From positions 372,001 through 436,000 of the forward strand of contig JAENRS010000022.1 in the NCBI GenBank assembly GCA_018466975.1: DNA of 64,000 bases, given 5' to 3'. Under the pieces are notes generated by a model. The model was not told the origin of the DNA. It did not search any database and worked only from the letters and a program-made list of their open reading frames with translations. How positions within the stretch are numbered: the first letter of the stretch is position 1; each line of letters begins with the position of its first letter. This DNA is from Sparassis latifolia. Lineage: Eukaryota > Basidiomycota > Agaricomycetes > Polyporales > Sparassidaceae. Shown here one piece after another: positions 50,819-64,000 of the stretch. Both the position numbers and the translations under genes were made by a program.

Positions 50819-53035
50819 GCATTCAGTGGCCGACCGAAGAAGTGTTCAGGAGAAGCTTTAGCTTTGTACATCACGTTCAAGTGCATCGAAGAAGGTCGCA
50901 GCTCATCAACCACCGCGAGTGCACACGCCACTATAAAGAAGTACTGGGAGGAGCTGCAAGCAATCCACCTCTGGGTTTTGCAAGAAATACTGACCTTAAG
51001 TCATTCTGCAACAGAGATGGAGATATTTATCACGGACCCTGGCGCTATAATGAAGGCACACCGCACTGGGTTGGTAACTCGGCGACATGTGCTGAGGTGA
51101 GAGATATACTCACCTCAGTGAATAACAAGTGTGCAGCAGATGGCGGAGAATGCACGCACTCGGTCACGATGAGATATGAGTATCTCGAGCAAGTGATGGG
51201 GTGGTCCGAGAGAATCTGTCCAGAGATGAGCTTGAAGACGGCACTGAAGGATGTACGGAGCCGCACCTTCACCAGCAAACATTTACTGTTCAGGGCATTT
51301 GCGGCCATGGGTTGGACACTTTGGTCAAGGTAAGTATGAGTCGTGTTCAGCCATACCAGGTACTTACTATCTGCTCAACCAACCAGGAACTTTGAGACAG
51401 CTGCATTGAAGCGCAAGCATTATATTCCCAATGCACAAGGTCCATGGGGCACCAAACCATTCTTCAAGTTGGAACTTGTCAACCGAAAGGGCTGGCAGAG
51501 GAAGAATCAGAAAGACAGAAATGGGGCGGTAGAGCATGATCTCGAGGGTGAGCGTTGTCGATCTGATTACTGCAAGGCTATTCAGATTCACTGTATCCAA
51601 GGAAACACATACCACATCTATGATCAGCCATCACTTCCATCTGCAAACGTCTACCACTACCTCCCAGTATGGATTGAATATCTCGAGATGGCACACTATG
51701 AAAGGCCTCTAATGGATGAAGACTATCTGTTCCCGACGATCGGGGCAAATGGCATTATCCAGCCCCATCTTCCCATCTCGCATAATGTGGTTCAGCTGTG
51801 GCTCGGTGAGTTCACGAAGGAGGCTGGCATCACCGAGCTCGTTCATGGAGAATTTACCATGCACTGCTTCCGAAGAGGCGGTGCTCAGTACCGATTCATG
51901 TTTGCTCCAACGAGCGACAGATGGACCTTGGCGAGGGTGCGATGGTGGGGTGGCTGGGCAAAGGGTGAGCATGTGAGTCTTTCTGCCACACTGTGATGCT
52001 GCATTTTTCTTAGTTACATTACCGCAGCGGGACACATTGATCAGATACTTGCTCGATGAACTTTATATGTATGAAGAGAGCCATGCTGATGCACTGCAGC
52101 CCCCCTCAGAGCTGGCTGATTTTGATATCCTTGGTGCCACTGCCTCCAGTGTGTCGGAGAGCAACTTCCGGAATAGTTTGCTGTCCATACGAGAAGACCT
52201 GACAAGCGTCATGAGCAATGTCGTGTCCGACTTCCTCTCATGGCAACAGGCAAACACACCCATCGGTCATTGTGGTACATCTTCCAAAGGTAGCTACACG
52301 CGTTTGATAAGGCTCAGCTATCAACATCAATGCAGTATGCGGGCTCTCACCCTCTGTCACGCAGTGGGTACAGCCAGCTACTCGATGGCTGATGCCGATC
52401 GCTGTCCCAGTATCTCCCTCCATGGCGGTGATGACATTCAGTGCGCGATGTCCCCAGATCGAGGCCAGTCCAACATCATCTTATATGCAAGACCCTGCAA
52501 GGTTCATGCCACCGTTGATGGCTGCCCCGGCCGCTTCACCACAGCCACAGGCACCTGAGTACTTCATGCCGCCTCACAATGTCTGTGTCCTCAACGTTCC
52601 GATACCTCGCGCCGGCCAGCGCATCAAATCAGAGTCTTGGTGCGACATTGTCGAGCTTTGGGAGATCGGCATTCCGAATAGAGGCATTTCGTGCTGCGGA
52701 ACTGGCCAAAGGACTGGTTGATGGGTGAAAACAAGAGCAGGTTTGCCACGAAATACCACCAGCGAAGGGTAATTGCGGAGGAGTACCTGGTCAAGTGAGC
52801 ACAGAGTCCTCATCATTACTCACTACTAGTACTGTCCGGTGTGCTGACTTGGTCCCGTGGAAGCAGGTACAGACGCGATGATGCTGCGTTCCTCAATGCA
52901 TATCCGGAAGCCGCCAAAGGACATACGGCACTCCTCGCTGTGGTAAACCGTGCGTGCATTAAGAGGGGTGATGCGCACGAGCGCAACAGCAAGAACGGTA
53001 GTCCGTCCACCCGTTGGCAACTCCAGCTTCAGTGA
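50819..53035 (+). pseudogene. 3' part of the tyrosine-recombinase gene split by element C
   Basis: The frame resumes at GCATTCAG with FSGRPKKCSGEALALYITFK. Exons end near 51330, 51974 and 52290 and later near 52797. Recombinase marks are LWSRNFETAALKRK (first catalytic Arg at the exon junction near 51330), HCFRRGGAQYRF near 51860 (the HxxR box), WWGGWAKGEH, and DTLIRYLLDELY, whose RY is the likely nucleophile Tyr (about 52045). Order and spacing fit the Crypton-like tyrosine recombinases common in agaricomycetes. The C-terminal exons (NWPKDWLMGENKSRF; YRRDDAAFLNAYPEAAKG) end at 53035. Besides the insertion, one-base frameshifts near 50940 and near 52690 break the frame, so decay was not limited to the insertion. 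Confidence 0.8.
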
Positions 53036-53585
53036 GCAGCTGTGGTGCTCTCTCTCAAGAGGCATATTGCATCCACATTCTTTCTTCCTTATTTCTTGTT
53101 GTTGCTGCTACTCTAGTCCCGGCTCAGCTCATGCCAACCCGAGCTTCTTAGTCCACTGACCTTCTTGTGCTTTCATGATCCTAGTTCATTACCTTTACAG
53201 TGCTCTATTAGTTTATGGTATGTGCTCCTTAGTCAGTATAGTAGATGAAATTTGTATTGTACACGGCACAAGTCGAGTCGCGGTGTCATACCGAGGTGCA
53301 ATCCCGATGCAAAGACGACACGGCAGACACAGCGGGGACGTCGAGCGGAGGCCTCAGTAAGTAGCGGCGGAGGAGGACCCCGGCAGGCGCGGCCGGGGCC
53401 GGAGATCGAGGGGCGATCGGCCGGAGTTGCCATATCGGGCGACCGCTTAGGTCAGCCGCACCAGCAGGCGGTAAATTCCTCGGAAGAAGTATCTTCTGAG
53501 AGGTCCCCCGTGGGAACGGCGGAGTTTGACCATGCCGACGGCATGGCCAAAATGTGTACAAAACTTGAGATGTGAAGGAGGCAAT
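53036..53585. other. GC-rich segment with an open frame, possibly the end of a lost retroelement
   Basis: A frame at 53252-53575 encodes a Gly/Arg/Pro-rich peptide (SSGGGGPRQARPGPEIEGRS) and ends just before a purine-rich tract (GTGAAGGAGGCA). The composition is unlike the recombinase gene to the left. No domain is recognised. It could be the 3' end of an LTR element whose LTR starts at 53586. Confidence 0.3.
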
Positions 53586-54235
53586 GTGACATACGACGGA
53601 TATAAAAATTTTAGCATAGCTTCCAAGAAATGAGTGGCAATTTTTTCAGCACTTTTCGCCGGCTGAACTGTTGTGCAATGCATATATTTTCCTACTGCAC
53701 AGAGGGAGCTCAGCGTTCACCCGAGCAGAAGCTCGCGTCATGATTATGTGCAAATCATGTGAGGGCAAGCTGCTGTTGCGCCGACGTCAATATTCAAACT
53801 CAACGTTTCCCATAGCCAGGGGACCTCTCAGAGGCCTCTCATATGGTTCGAGACTAGTTCAGACACCACGGTCGATATCGCCTCGCTGCCGAAGGTGAGG
53901 GCGGAAAAATTGGACGTCATCAGGTGAACCCAATTTCAACTCTCACATCTTTCCTTTCCTGATACCTCCCCTTCCTCTTTCAGTAGGACACTGACGTCAT
54001 CGCCTACTCTCCTCCTGACGTCATTGCACAGCTCTACTGGTGACGCACCAATCAGAGGTCGAGAACAAAGAGTAAGGCGAGCATTCATATAAAAGAATGC
54101 TCATTCACTTTCCACCGCCCGCCACCTTTCGCTCCCGCTTTTTTCTCTCCGACAAGAGTCTAGTCCTTCCCAATTACAACGATTACAACAAAGTCATTAC
54201 AAAGTCCTGCTTGGCTGCACGCATTGATCACATAT
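53586..54235 (+). repeat. LTR-like segment with promoter module
   Basis: It starts TGTGACATACG after a purine-rich tract and could end TGATCACA near 54235. It contains two TGACGTCAT boxes (53992-54000 and 54016-54024), ACCAATCAGAGG (54047-54058) and TATAAAAG (54088-54095). No matching second LTR or target duplication was found, so the LTR reading is tentative; the promoter-like motifs are clear. Confidence 0.4.
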
Positions 54236-54404
54236 AACGTTCTTCGTATCGCTGCACGCGCATTAACCATGCCGTACCCAGGCTTGCCCGCGATCGCCCT
54301 AAGGTTGAGGATGTGCTGCTAGGTGCACATCATCGCATTTGTCAGTGATCTTCCCTTCGCCCCCCGTTTTGCGATTGACCTCCTTCTACGCAATCCTCCC
54401 TCGT

Positions 54405-54612
54405 GATACCGTGCTTGCGATGCCATTCCTGGCATCTCGGAACTCGAGGACGCTGGCGTGGCCGAAGTCATTCGATAATGCTGTGCAAGCCATCTGCGCT
54501 GGACCAAGGAATCTAGAGCGTCGTGCAGCGCGAGCCACCTTTTGATGAGCGACGCAAAGCCGGAAGGCGTCTTCAATGGGCCCGGAAGCAGCACACGCCA
54601 CGTAGCAGATGT
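54405..54612 (-). pseudogene. Broken partial copy of the Gfo/Idh/MocA oxidoreductase exon
   Basis: Read leftward, VLLPGPLKTPSGFASLIKRW parallels VLLPSPLKTLSGFASLNKKW of the gene at 60629-61983. LALHDALDSLVQ, matching LAPHDTINSVVQ, and further weaker identity follow. Homology starts close to the exon boundary of the parent (61465). About three quarters of the bases match over roughly 150 nt by eye. The copy lacks the Rossmann half and the C-terminus. It lies next to the LTR-like segment, 7 kb from its parent and in opposite orientation. Confidence 0.75.
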
Positions 54613-55070
54613 TATGTGGGTGTATGCGGTTATACAGTTAGAACTCCAGCTAATTGGCTCACCTCTGAAACAGTTGGCCATGGTATGCTGTGATACTTCG
54701 GGTGTAGTTAACGATGCACCCACTGAAGGCAATTCCTGGTTAGCTGCGCTGAATTTTGTTACCCGGTTGAGAGCTGGAGGCACTGTTACGATATGCCAGA
54801 CAAAGCCCCAGGAATGTCCAAGGAGCTGGGGAGGGATTGTATGAACTTCCAAGTTAAGCCTTGTGCCAACTGTGAAATTGTCTGCTAATGCTTCTTTACG
54901 GCCAGACTTCCGACCTGTTCGCTTCCTCAGTCGTCAACTGCGAATGGGTTGGATTCGAAATATTGACGGATCCTGTACAACACTGAGACACATCAGGTAC
55001 TCACTCCGCTCAATCTCTCCAACGCTCCCTCGCAGGACGGCAGCCACGTATAATCACACAAGCATGCCAG
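54613..55070. other. No gene seen between the pseudogene fragment and the ERT1-like gene
   Basis: Frames here are short or overlap the fragment. No motif is assigned. It contains the 3' flank of the ERT1-like gene. Confidence 0.4.
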
Positions 55071-56920
55071 TCAACACTTGATGAAATTACCCACAATCAG
55101 CGTCGGGATCCCATACGGGTCCCGGCGTATCGTAAACGAAAAGCAACAGCTGATGAAGCCCTCCTCACTCGGCGCACCCGCCCGCTCCTTCCCCCGCGCG
55201 GGCGTCGTCGACGCCGACGAGGAGGGTAGTAGGGGCTTGTATCGCAGCACACAAGACGTCAGCACCGCCTTCTGGTTCGAGTCGAACGCCACATTTCCAT
55301 ACTTCTGCGTTGGCGCAAGACCAATAAATCAATAGCAGCAAGCGGAGATTGTGCGGAGCACATACCTCCCAGTAGTTAACTGCGGAGTCCTCCGCCATGA
55401 GCTCGTATATGCACGTCCGACCCTGGTACACCTTCAGCATTCGAGACGACAAAGTGGGCTGTGACGCACGTCTCGCAGCATGTACCCATCAACGCCCACT
55501 AGCTCGGCGAACTCGCGGTTCGCCTTGTAGATCTCGCCCGTACGTCGCCATAGGCACGCGGGGATGGCCATAGCAGAAAACACACGGTCGTAGTCGAGCA
55601 GTAATCGCTCGAAGGCTTCCTCGATGAAGACAAGATCCTGCGGGAAATTCGTGAGCAGCACAAACAGCCAAGAAACAAATAGGCGCACGATATCCGTTAA
55701 TGACTCGGATTGTGCGATGGCCTGCAGAACCGATTAGTACACCGAAGGAAGCAATCCGAGACTAAGGCATACCCTGAACTTTGGCCGCAGGACCGACAAC
55801 GGCTGCAGAATCTTCTGTTTCGACTCGAGAGACACGCTGCGCATACAGTTAGCTCAACCGACACGGTCTTTCATTGGGGGGGCGCACTTTCGGTCCATCC
55901 AGCGGGACAGCCGGGCGTATCCCTTGACATAGTTGTACGGCTTCAGAAGGCCGGCCTCGTACTTGCTGCGAATGACCATATTGAGGCGCTCATTGCGGGA
56001 CCCCGACGCCTGGTCCGCCGCCGTGAGGAAGAACTTTTCCGTCTTCGTCGCCGCGGGAAGAACGATCGGCGCGGGTTCTTCAGGTGGTTTCTCGGGCGCG
56101 GAGGGTCCGGGCTCCTGCGGGTTCGTGAGGTATGCGTTCTCGACGGAGAGTGGGACCGAGTTGGTGTAGGGGGGCGGCGACATGAATGAGGAGCCGGCAC
56201 CGGTCGGCTGGCTGAAGAAGGAGCCGTCGTCGAGCGACTCGAGGAAGTCTCTGGGGCCTGCCAGTTAGGAGCAGCGCACGAGAGGGGACGAAGACGCACG
56301 AGAGCACGGAGAATTCGTTTTCGGGTTGGTATAGGAAGGCGTTCTGGGCAAGGCTGAGGCCCATGCCGGGCCATGAGTTCATGCTCGCGGACATCGAGGG
56401 TGAGCTGAATTGTGGTGTCTCTGCGCGCGCGGTAACTCGCTCAGCATGAGCATCGTGACAGCGAGCGACATTGGCGTACCTGCGGGGGCTGCCCGCGCGA
56501 CATCCACCGGTGGGTTTGGAATGGTGTGTTCCGTCGCGGGGGTCGACTTCTCCTTGGTCGACGCTGACTGTCTCTTCTCGTCGTGACACAGATGACCGAT
56601 CTCGCGTTTGATACTGCAAGTCCACGCCCGAATTCAAGTTGAAGGCGAGAGAGATGAGTGCATGAACATCACCGCGAAGAGATAGGGACGCACCAGCGCT
56701 GACAGGGCCGTCCTTCGTCGCAGGTCATATGGCTGCGGCGGCAGTAGAGGCAGGCATGGTTGACCTTCCGACGCTTAGGGCCCTTCTTCTTCTTGCCTGG
56801 GCCGTCGTTAGAGTCGTGGTCGACGGCGGAGGAGATGTCGGCGTGCTGAACGGGCGCGTCGGTGGAATCAGGCCTAGCAGGAGCATCGGCGTGGCCCGGA
56901 TCCGCAGAATATGTGGACAT
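55071..56920 (-). CDS. ERT1: ERT1/AcuK-family zinc-cluster transcription activator with PAS domain
   Basis: Proteins of this family activate gluconeogenic and carbon-source genes. ATG 56920 (MSTYSADPGHADAPARPDST) opens the frame; a longer GTG-led frame upstream is unlikely. The Zn2Cys6 cluster reads KRRKVNHACLYCRRSHMTC, DEGRPCQRC and IKREIGHLCHDE, with the fourth and fifth zinc ligands spanning an intron at 56614-56693. A Pro/Ser linker follows, then the family block EKFFLTAADQASGSRNERLN and YEAGLLKPYNYVKGYARLSR (about 55890-56050), then IEEAFERLLLDYDRVFSAMA and the PAS-like segment ACLWRRTGEIYKANREFAEL. The C-terminus contains AFDSNQKAVLTSCVLRYKPL and ends at the TGA 55071-55073. At least eight exons splice with consensus sites, and no premature stop is seen. 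It reads toward the transposon block and is the first host gene on this side. Confidence 0.9.
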
Positions 56921-57286
56921 GGTATCCCCTCGCAAGTCGGGCGTGCTCGGCGTCCCCGACAACCTCCATGCTTCCGTAAGCACATCCGGGGTACACCCTG
57001 CCCCCAGGCACTCCTACACGAATTAGTGCTCCCCGAACACACAGAACACACATAAAAAGAGACAGTGCAATAACGTCATGGTACAAGTACACGCATCCAA
57101 AATACACAACATAGAGGACAGATATCATTCGCCGACAATCTCCACCAACCACGCCGCCCCGCGCGACAGACATATTCACACCCCCAGCAATGCGGACACC
57201 CGAGCTGTCAACCGCGCGAACGGAGACTTCTTCGTCTTCGGCGACCCACCCTGCGCACTGTCTGAGTACACTTACTCACAGCCACA
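56921..57286. promoter_or_regulatory. Upstream region of the ERT1-like gene and 3' end region of the GH1 gene
   Basis: About 366 bp separate the ERT1-like start from the GH1 stop; both genes read leftward. No clear TATA box is seen. The region must hold the ERT1-like promoter and the GH1 terminator. Confidence 0.35.
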
Positions 57287-59814
<2,528 letters not shown>

Positions 59815-60628
59815 GTTTCAGTGAAGGAAGACGAGAGATTCAAGGCCACAAGTGCCAGCGCAGACTCTCTTAAACCGTCCCAGGCCGATATCATCTCTCT
59901 TGACGGCAAATCCAACACGAGAGAGCCGAAGTTAGTCCGCCACGGAGCGCGGGGTTCGGGAGTGAAAGGAGTGAAGGAGCGTGGGGAACGTCAGTGTGGG
60001 CTCCGTCGGAAAGGACGAGTGAGGAGAGACGGCCAAAATGGCAGCCTCACCAAAGGGTGTCAGCACCAACAACCCAGCACAGTCGATACCGTTCTAAAAT
60101 ATACCGGGACGTGCTGACACCAAGAGAGTTGGTGGTCATCGGGCCAAGGGCGTATCGTTCGCGACCTCCCGGAGATTCGGACAAACTGCTAGAAGGCACT
60201 GCATGCTTGCTGACCGGTCTAAACATACAGTATCTGCTGAAAGTTACTCCGTTGAAAACGACGCGACGATTGGTTCTCTGGCAATGAAACAGATGCTCAC
60301 CAGAACAGAGAATGGAGTAATGTGGGGCCTTGAGCACATACTGTCGAAAAGCCACAACAATATGGATGGCTTCCTGGACAAGTGCACCAGCTCGAGCAGG
60401 TCGTTTTCTACGGGCAAAGGCCCGAGGTGCCGTCCGTCCCGGCATGCCGGGCGTCAACAACTACTCTTCTTCAACACACCGAGATTTGTCCGAATGAACG
60501 GGCAGTCACCAGCGAAGCCGCAGATGGCGAGTTGGGACTTTATCATGATCCTGGTCATGCCTGATACTCCAGCCCATAAATCGTTGAGTGTTCGCCGTCA
60601 ATTTTTCCTCTGCCCACTCACCATCGTC
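59815..60628. promoter_or_regulatory. Divergent promoter region of the GH1 and oxidoreductase genes
   Basis: About 815 bp separate the two start codons. A long frame at 60203-60736 crosses it but shows no domain and overlaps the oxidoreductase start in another frame, so I do not call a gene. Shared regulation of the two genes is possible but not shown. Confidence 0.4.
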
Positions 60629-61983
60629 ATGGCCCCCACAGGAATTGCAATTCTTGGGTCTGGTATCTTCGCCAAGGAAGGTACGTGCACAATGTGCGTC
60701 AGAAGACTGCCGATACTGACCAACCTCTTTCCCTAGCGCATCTGCCCGCTATCGCTAAGGTAGGCAGCTCTGCGGTAGAGCTCAAGCTGTCTACTCCCGC
60801 TCCCAGAAGAGTGCCGCTGGGCTGGCCTCTGAAGCACAGTCTGCACTGAAGCTTGCAGCATCCCCAGCCGTTTATTCTGACGATCAGCCCAACGCGAATC
60901 TCGACGCACTCCTGGGGCGCTCCGACATCACCGCTGTGATCGTCGTCCTCCCCATCACCACCCAGCCGAGCATCATCCTGAGGGCCCTCGCCGCGGGTAA
61001 ACATGTGCTCAGCGAGAAACCCGTCGCCGCAGACGTAGTGCGCGGACTTGCGCTGATAAAGGAGTACGAAACAACATACAAGCCCAAAGGTCTCGTCTGG
61101 CGTGTTGCAGAGAACTTCGAGGTGGAAACTGGATATCAGACTGCTGCGCAGCTGATCAAGGAGGGCAAGATTGGCAAGGTTACCTTCTTTAATGCCCGCG
61201 TAGTCAACTACATCGACCAGACATCCAAGTGGTACAACACGCCTTGGCGGACTGTTCCGGATGTAAGCCATCCAGCTGAACTTCTAACCACAGACACTCA
61301 CATAACTATATGCGTGAACAGTACCAGGGAGGTTTCCTTGTGAGTGACCTCGATGCCTTTTTAATACAGTGAACTGATGACAACGAATCCCGCTCAGTTG
61401 GACGGTGGTGTGGTGAGTATTAACCTGCTAAAACATACTCACAGTCACTCAAGTTTCGGTCCAGCACACCATCGCTGCGCTGCGCGTACTGCTCCCGAGC
61501 CCACTGAAGACGCTTTCAGGATTTGCATCCCTGAACAAAAAATGGCTCGCGCCGCACGACACGATCAATTCCGTCGTCCAGAGCGCGGACGGCTCGCACG
61601 GCATCATCGAGATGACCTTCGCCGCGCCATTGCCTTCACGCTCCCAGACCGCCGGGAACGGGATCACGATAACAGGCACGGACGGATACCTCACGGTAAA
61701 CCAGGTGCAGGTCATCGATGGCGGGTCGTCCGTCGGCCGCTTTCGTATCACGCTGAGGACGGTACAGAAAGACGCCAACGGCAAGGAGACGGGCGAGGCG
61801 GAGGAGATTATCGACAAGCCCGTTGATGGTGTCCCCCAAGAGCTCGCACGCTTCCTCAAAGCAGTCACAGGTGAGGACGACGGGAAGGGCGATGCGCGCG
61901 GCGCACTTGCGGATGTTGCGGTTATTCAAGCCTCGCTCACGAGCAATGGCTCGCCGATAGATCTGCAGAAGCTCGTCCAGTAG
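60629..61983 (+). CDS. Gfo/Idh/MocA-family NAD(P) oxidoreductase (YMR315W-like)
   Basis: ATG 60629 opens MAPTGIAILGSGIFAKE with the Rossmann GxGxxA pattern. Then come HLPAIAK, AVIVVLPITTQPSIILRALA, the conserved EKP in HVLSEKPVA, WRVAENFEVETGYQTAAQLI, and the C-terminal sheet domain with HTIAALRVLLPSPLKTLSGF to LQKLVQ at the TAG 61981-61983. Exons: 60629-60680, from 60737, two microexons 61322-61339 (YQGGFL) and 61398-61412 (LDGGV), and 61465-61983. Between 60739 and 60807 the frame shifts. Either one base is missing near 60783 (LKAVYSRS expected), or a 47-nt intron (60760-60806) removes that strand. The substrate is unknown; the yeast relative is an NADP-dependent oxidoreductase. Confidence 0.85.
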
Positions 61984-63332
61984 GGGGCGCGGTTGAGAGG
62001 TGGTTGAGCTCTAAAGTCAGCAGGCAAATGTACTTGTATTTGTCGTTCCGAGAATTGTTGTATCTGTCACTCTGTCCGCAATATTGTCTAGTGGGTACCA
62101 ACACACCGACTGTCCCAGTCGGTGTCGACAGAATGATCACTTGCCGTAGTAAAGGGTATGACGAGGAGAAACGCACACTTCTAAATCGTTTGGGTATGTT
62201 GAATAAATAATTGACAGACGAGCCGGGCCAAGTAGGTATTTGCAACTGAGAGACTGTCGGAAATAGTGGGAGAGAAAAGAGAGGAAGAGAGATGAAAGAC
62301 GTTGAAAGATGGTCAAGCACCTTTTATACAGTATCCTAAATTCAGATCGGGACTTTCCGCATCCTCTGATTGGTCCGTTGTCAATGAAGGCAGTCGAGCT
62401 TCGCGGTATGACGTCAGTAGACAGGGTCGTACCGAAAGGGGAAGGTGAGATACCTATACAGGAAGACTTACCCTGACTTGCTCATCGGCGACGACAGCTG
62501 CCGGTTAACCTCAGGATCAATGCGACAGATATTCAATGATGTAATAATATTAGAGGTATACGCCCTAGGTACCCTGTACGCAGTTCTCTTACCATTTTAC
62601 GACATTGTATTTTCGTAAATTTAAGTCGTTGACTTCTTGTGATACATAACCTTCAACCAGACCTCGCTTGGTTGGCCCACTCCACGGCACCATACTTCGG
62701 GAGTTGTGTTCCACGTTGAAGGAGAAAGACATGGGATTATGAAAGCCTGGAAAGTGAATGTAAATGCCAAATAACGAGTACTAGCCTCCATGCACTGAGC
62801 TACGTGATCTAGCTCACGGTCGCATCGCGCTCAAAGCGCCAGGTACTGGCACTGCACTCAGTTCGTGAACGACGAGACGCTGGACCAACTATCTGTCAGT
62901 GGCGGCGATGCGGTCGGACAAAGAGAAACACAGCTTTCCCGTCTACTGTGAATGGCCAACGAGTCGTTGCTTCATCCCAGTTTGATGGCTTATCCGTGTG
63001 CAAATAGATGTCTTGCACCGACAGCTGCAGGAAATTCCCGGCTGCCAGCCCGCGAAGTCGAAAAAGTGCAGTCTCGAGCTGTGGGGTGGGCGTCGACTGC
63101 TAGACTGCTAGTGTGTTGAGCTACTCAGGGAGATAAGAGGATGTGGTCAAGTCTATGGTATTTCGCTGGTCGGGAACTATCAAAGACATAATGGAGCTCA
63201 TCGAGATACGCGAGGCATACGACATATGCACCTTAGTTAACGGCAAAAAAGAATGACACCAGATCACATAGAAAACACAGATATATCACACGGACGACGT
63301 ACGGTCACTATACCATCGCGTCGCAACCAATT
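61984..63332. other. Intergenic stretch with an LTR-like promoter module
   Basis: About 1.35 kb without a supported gene. The part around 62321-62416 holds a minus-strand promoter-like module (listed separately). A pair TGTCG (62123) and CGACA (62600-62604) could mark LTR ends, but no target duplication flanks them. Confidence 0.4.
62321..62416 (-). promoter_or_regulatory. Minus-strand promoter module: TGACGTCAT, ACCAATCAGAGG, TATAAAAG
   Basis: On the minus strand TGACGTCAT (62408-62416), ACCAATCAGAGG (62363-62374) and TATAAAAG (62321-62328) occur in this order, with gaps of about 33 and 34 bp. The same three words in the same order lie on the plus strand at 54016-54095. CRE-like, CCAAT and TATA boxes together form a plausible strong promoter, and no gene start follows within the next few hundred bases. 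Confidence 0.5.
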
Positions 63333-64000
63333 TCATGCATCTGAATCTGAATCTGCATCGTCGTCATCCGAGTCTAGGTTGAGCCCGCGAAACTGAACTT
63401 GTTGAGCGCTCCGTGTCGACGAGTAACTGTTCATAGCGTAACGCCATAAGCATCCGGACGCACTTGAGAAACAAAATCACACATACGTTGAGAGCTTGTC
63501 GAAGTCATATCCGGGAGTCAGCATTTGCTTCCGCAGATTATCACCAATGTTTAAGCCCATCTCCTTTGGCCCCGAGCCGTCTTCAGGAATCCGGTACCAC
63601 ACAAATCGCCAATGAGGATTTCCGGCCGGATCGAGCTTCAATTTGAACGGCCGAGTCTCCGAACCGGGACCGACGCCCAACGACACATAGCGCACCGACG
63701 GCAGATGCTGCCTCACCTCCTCCACGAGCGCCTGGAACAGCTCCTTGTGATCGACTTCGCGAGCTGTGATGATGTAGATGCGGAAGTACACGAGTGAAGT
63801 GCCTGAGAGAGGCTCCAAACATCACACTGGTGCAATTCAGGGAGTCAGCGGTGCGAAAGATGCGAGAGAAAGTATGACTCACCATCCTTTGCATCAACTG
63901 GGAAACAACACCAACCGCCGATGAGTCGTCCAAGTCATCATCCAACGAGTCGTCCGATTCATCATCCAACGAGTCGTCCGATTCATCGTCCAACGAGTCA
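63333..64000 (-). CDS. 3' part of an unknown gene with acidic repeats, running off the right edge
   Basis: The minus strand enters the window with three 24-bp direct repeats (about 63925-64000) encoding DDSLDDES-type acidic units. After an intron (about 63823-63880) the frame reads GTSLVYFRIYIITAREVDHK, RQHLPSVRYVSLGVGPGSE and NPHWRFVWYRIPEDGSGPKE. After a second short intron (about 63459-63482) it ends with FRGLNLDSDDDDADSDSDA at the TGA 63333-63335. It is intact as far as visible. I do not recognise the family; an acidic chaperone-like or regulatory protein is possible but unsupported. Confidence 0.6.

Noticed and set aside
54319..54852. A 177-codon minus-strand frame as an intact gene
   Set aside because: Its middle is a decayed fragment of the oxidoreductase gene and the rest lacks any domain; the open frame is accidental.
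60203..60736. A 177-codon plus-strand frame between the GH1 and oxidoreductase genes
   Set aside because: No domain or splice support, and it overlaps the oxidoreductase start in another frame.
62123..62604. A solo LTR with TGTCG...CGACA ends
   Set aside because: The 5-bp flanks differ (GTCGG and TTGTA) and no second copy was found, so only the promoter module is reported.

Overview
The window is nuclear DNA of a filamentous basidiomycete, most likely an agaricomycete. Genes carry several roughly 50-nt GT..AG introns, and the gene families fit: KDZ transposases with cysteine clusters, a TET/JBP dioxygenase, an ERT1/AcuK-type zinc-cluster regulator and an intracellular GH1 beta-glucosidase. 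About 1-54 kb is a nested stack of mobile elements and about 55-64 kb is ordinary chromosome.

Layout. 1-7271: a Ty3/gypsy chromodomain retrotransposon with its 3' LTR; gag and pol carry several in-frame stops, and two extra ORFs lie between pol and the LTR. 7286-26675 (element A): a 19.4-kb KDZ DNA transposon with terminal inverted repeats, subterminal repeat arrays and an exact 8-bp target duplication. It holds a KDZ transposase, a TET/JBP dioxygenase relic and four cargo genes. 26684-32205: a 31-bp tandem array and a broken gene for an acidic coiled-coil protein. 32206-37865 (element B): a 5.7-kb relative of A in opposite orientation, without a transposase and filled by a palindrome of 168-bp satellite arrays. 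It appears to split an aspartic-peptidase-like gene. 39037-53035: a tyrosine-recombinase gene split by a second KDZ element (element C, 39357-50818). C has an exact 8-bp duplication, GCATTCAG, and the recombinase frame resumes exactly across the insertion. 53.6-54.6 kb: an LTR-like promoter module and a broken copy of part of the oxidoreductase gene found at 61 kb.

The right side holds the ERT1-like regulator, the GH1 beta-glucosidase, a divergent Gfo/Idh/MocA oxidoreductase and the 3' part of an unknown gene with acidic repeats.

The unifying signal is decay at CpG. Most premature stops in the mobile elements are TGA codons where the frame or family expects CGA, and the subterminal repeats vary as CG/TG/CA at one position. 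The host genes on the right show no such stops. One stop falls between the Fe(II)-binding His and Asp of the TET/JBP enzyme, the family that oxidises 5-methylcytosine. The pattern suggests that cytosine methylation followed by deamination inactivated both the transposons and the methylcytosine oxidase that element A carries. All homology calls are from reading the sequence; no database search was run. Exon boundaries given to the base were checked for GT..AG and frame; those given as approximate were not.
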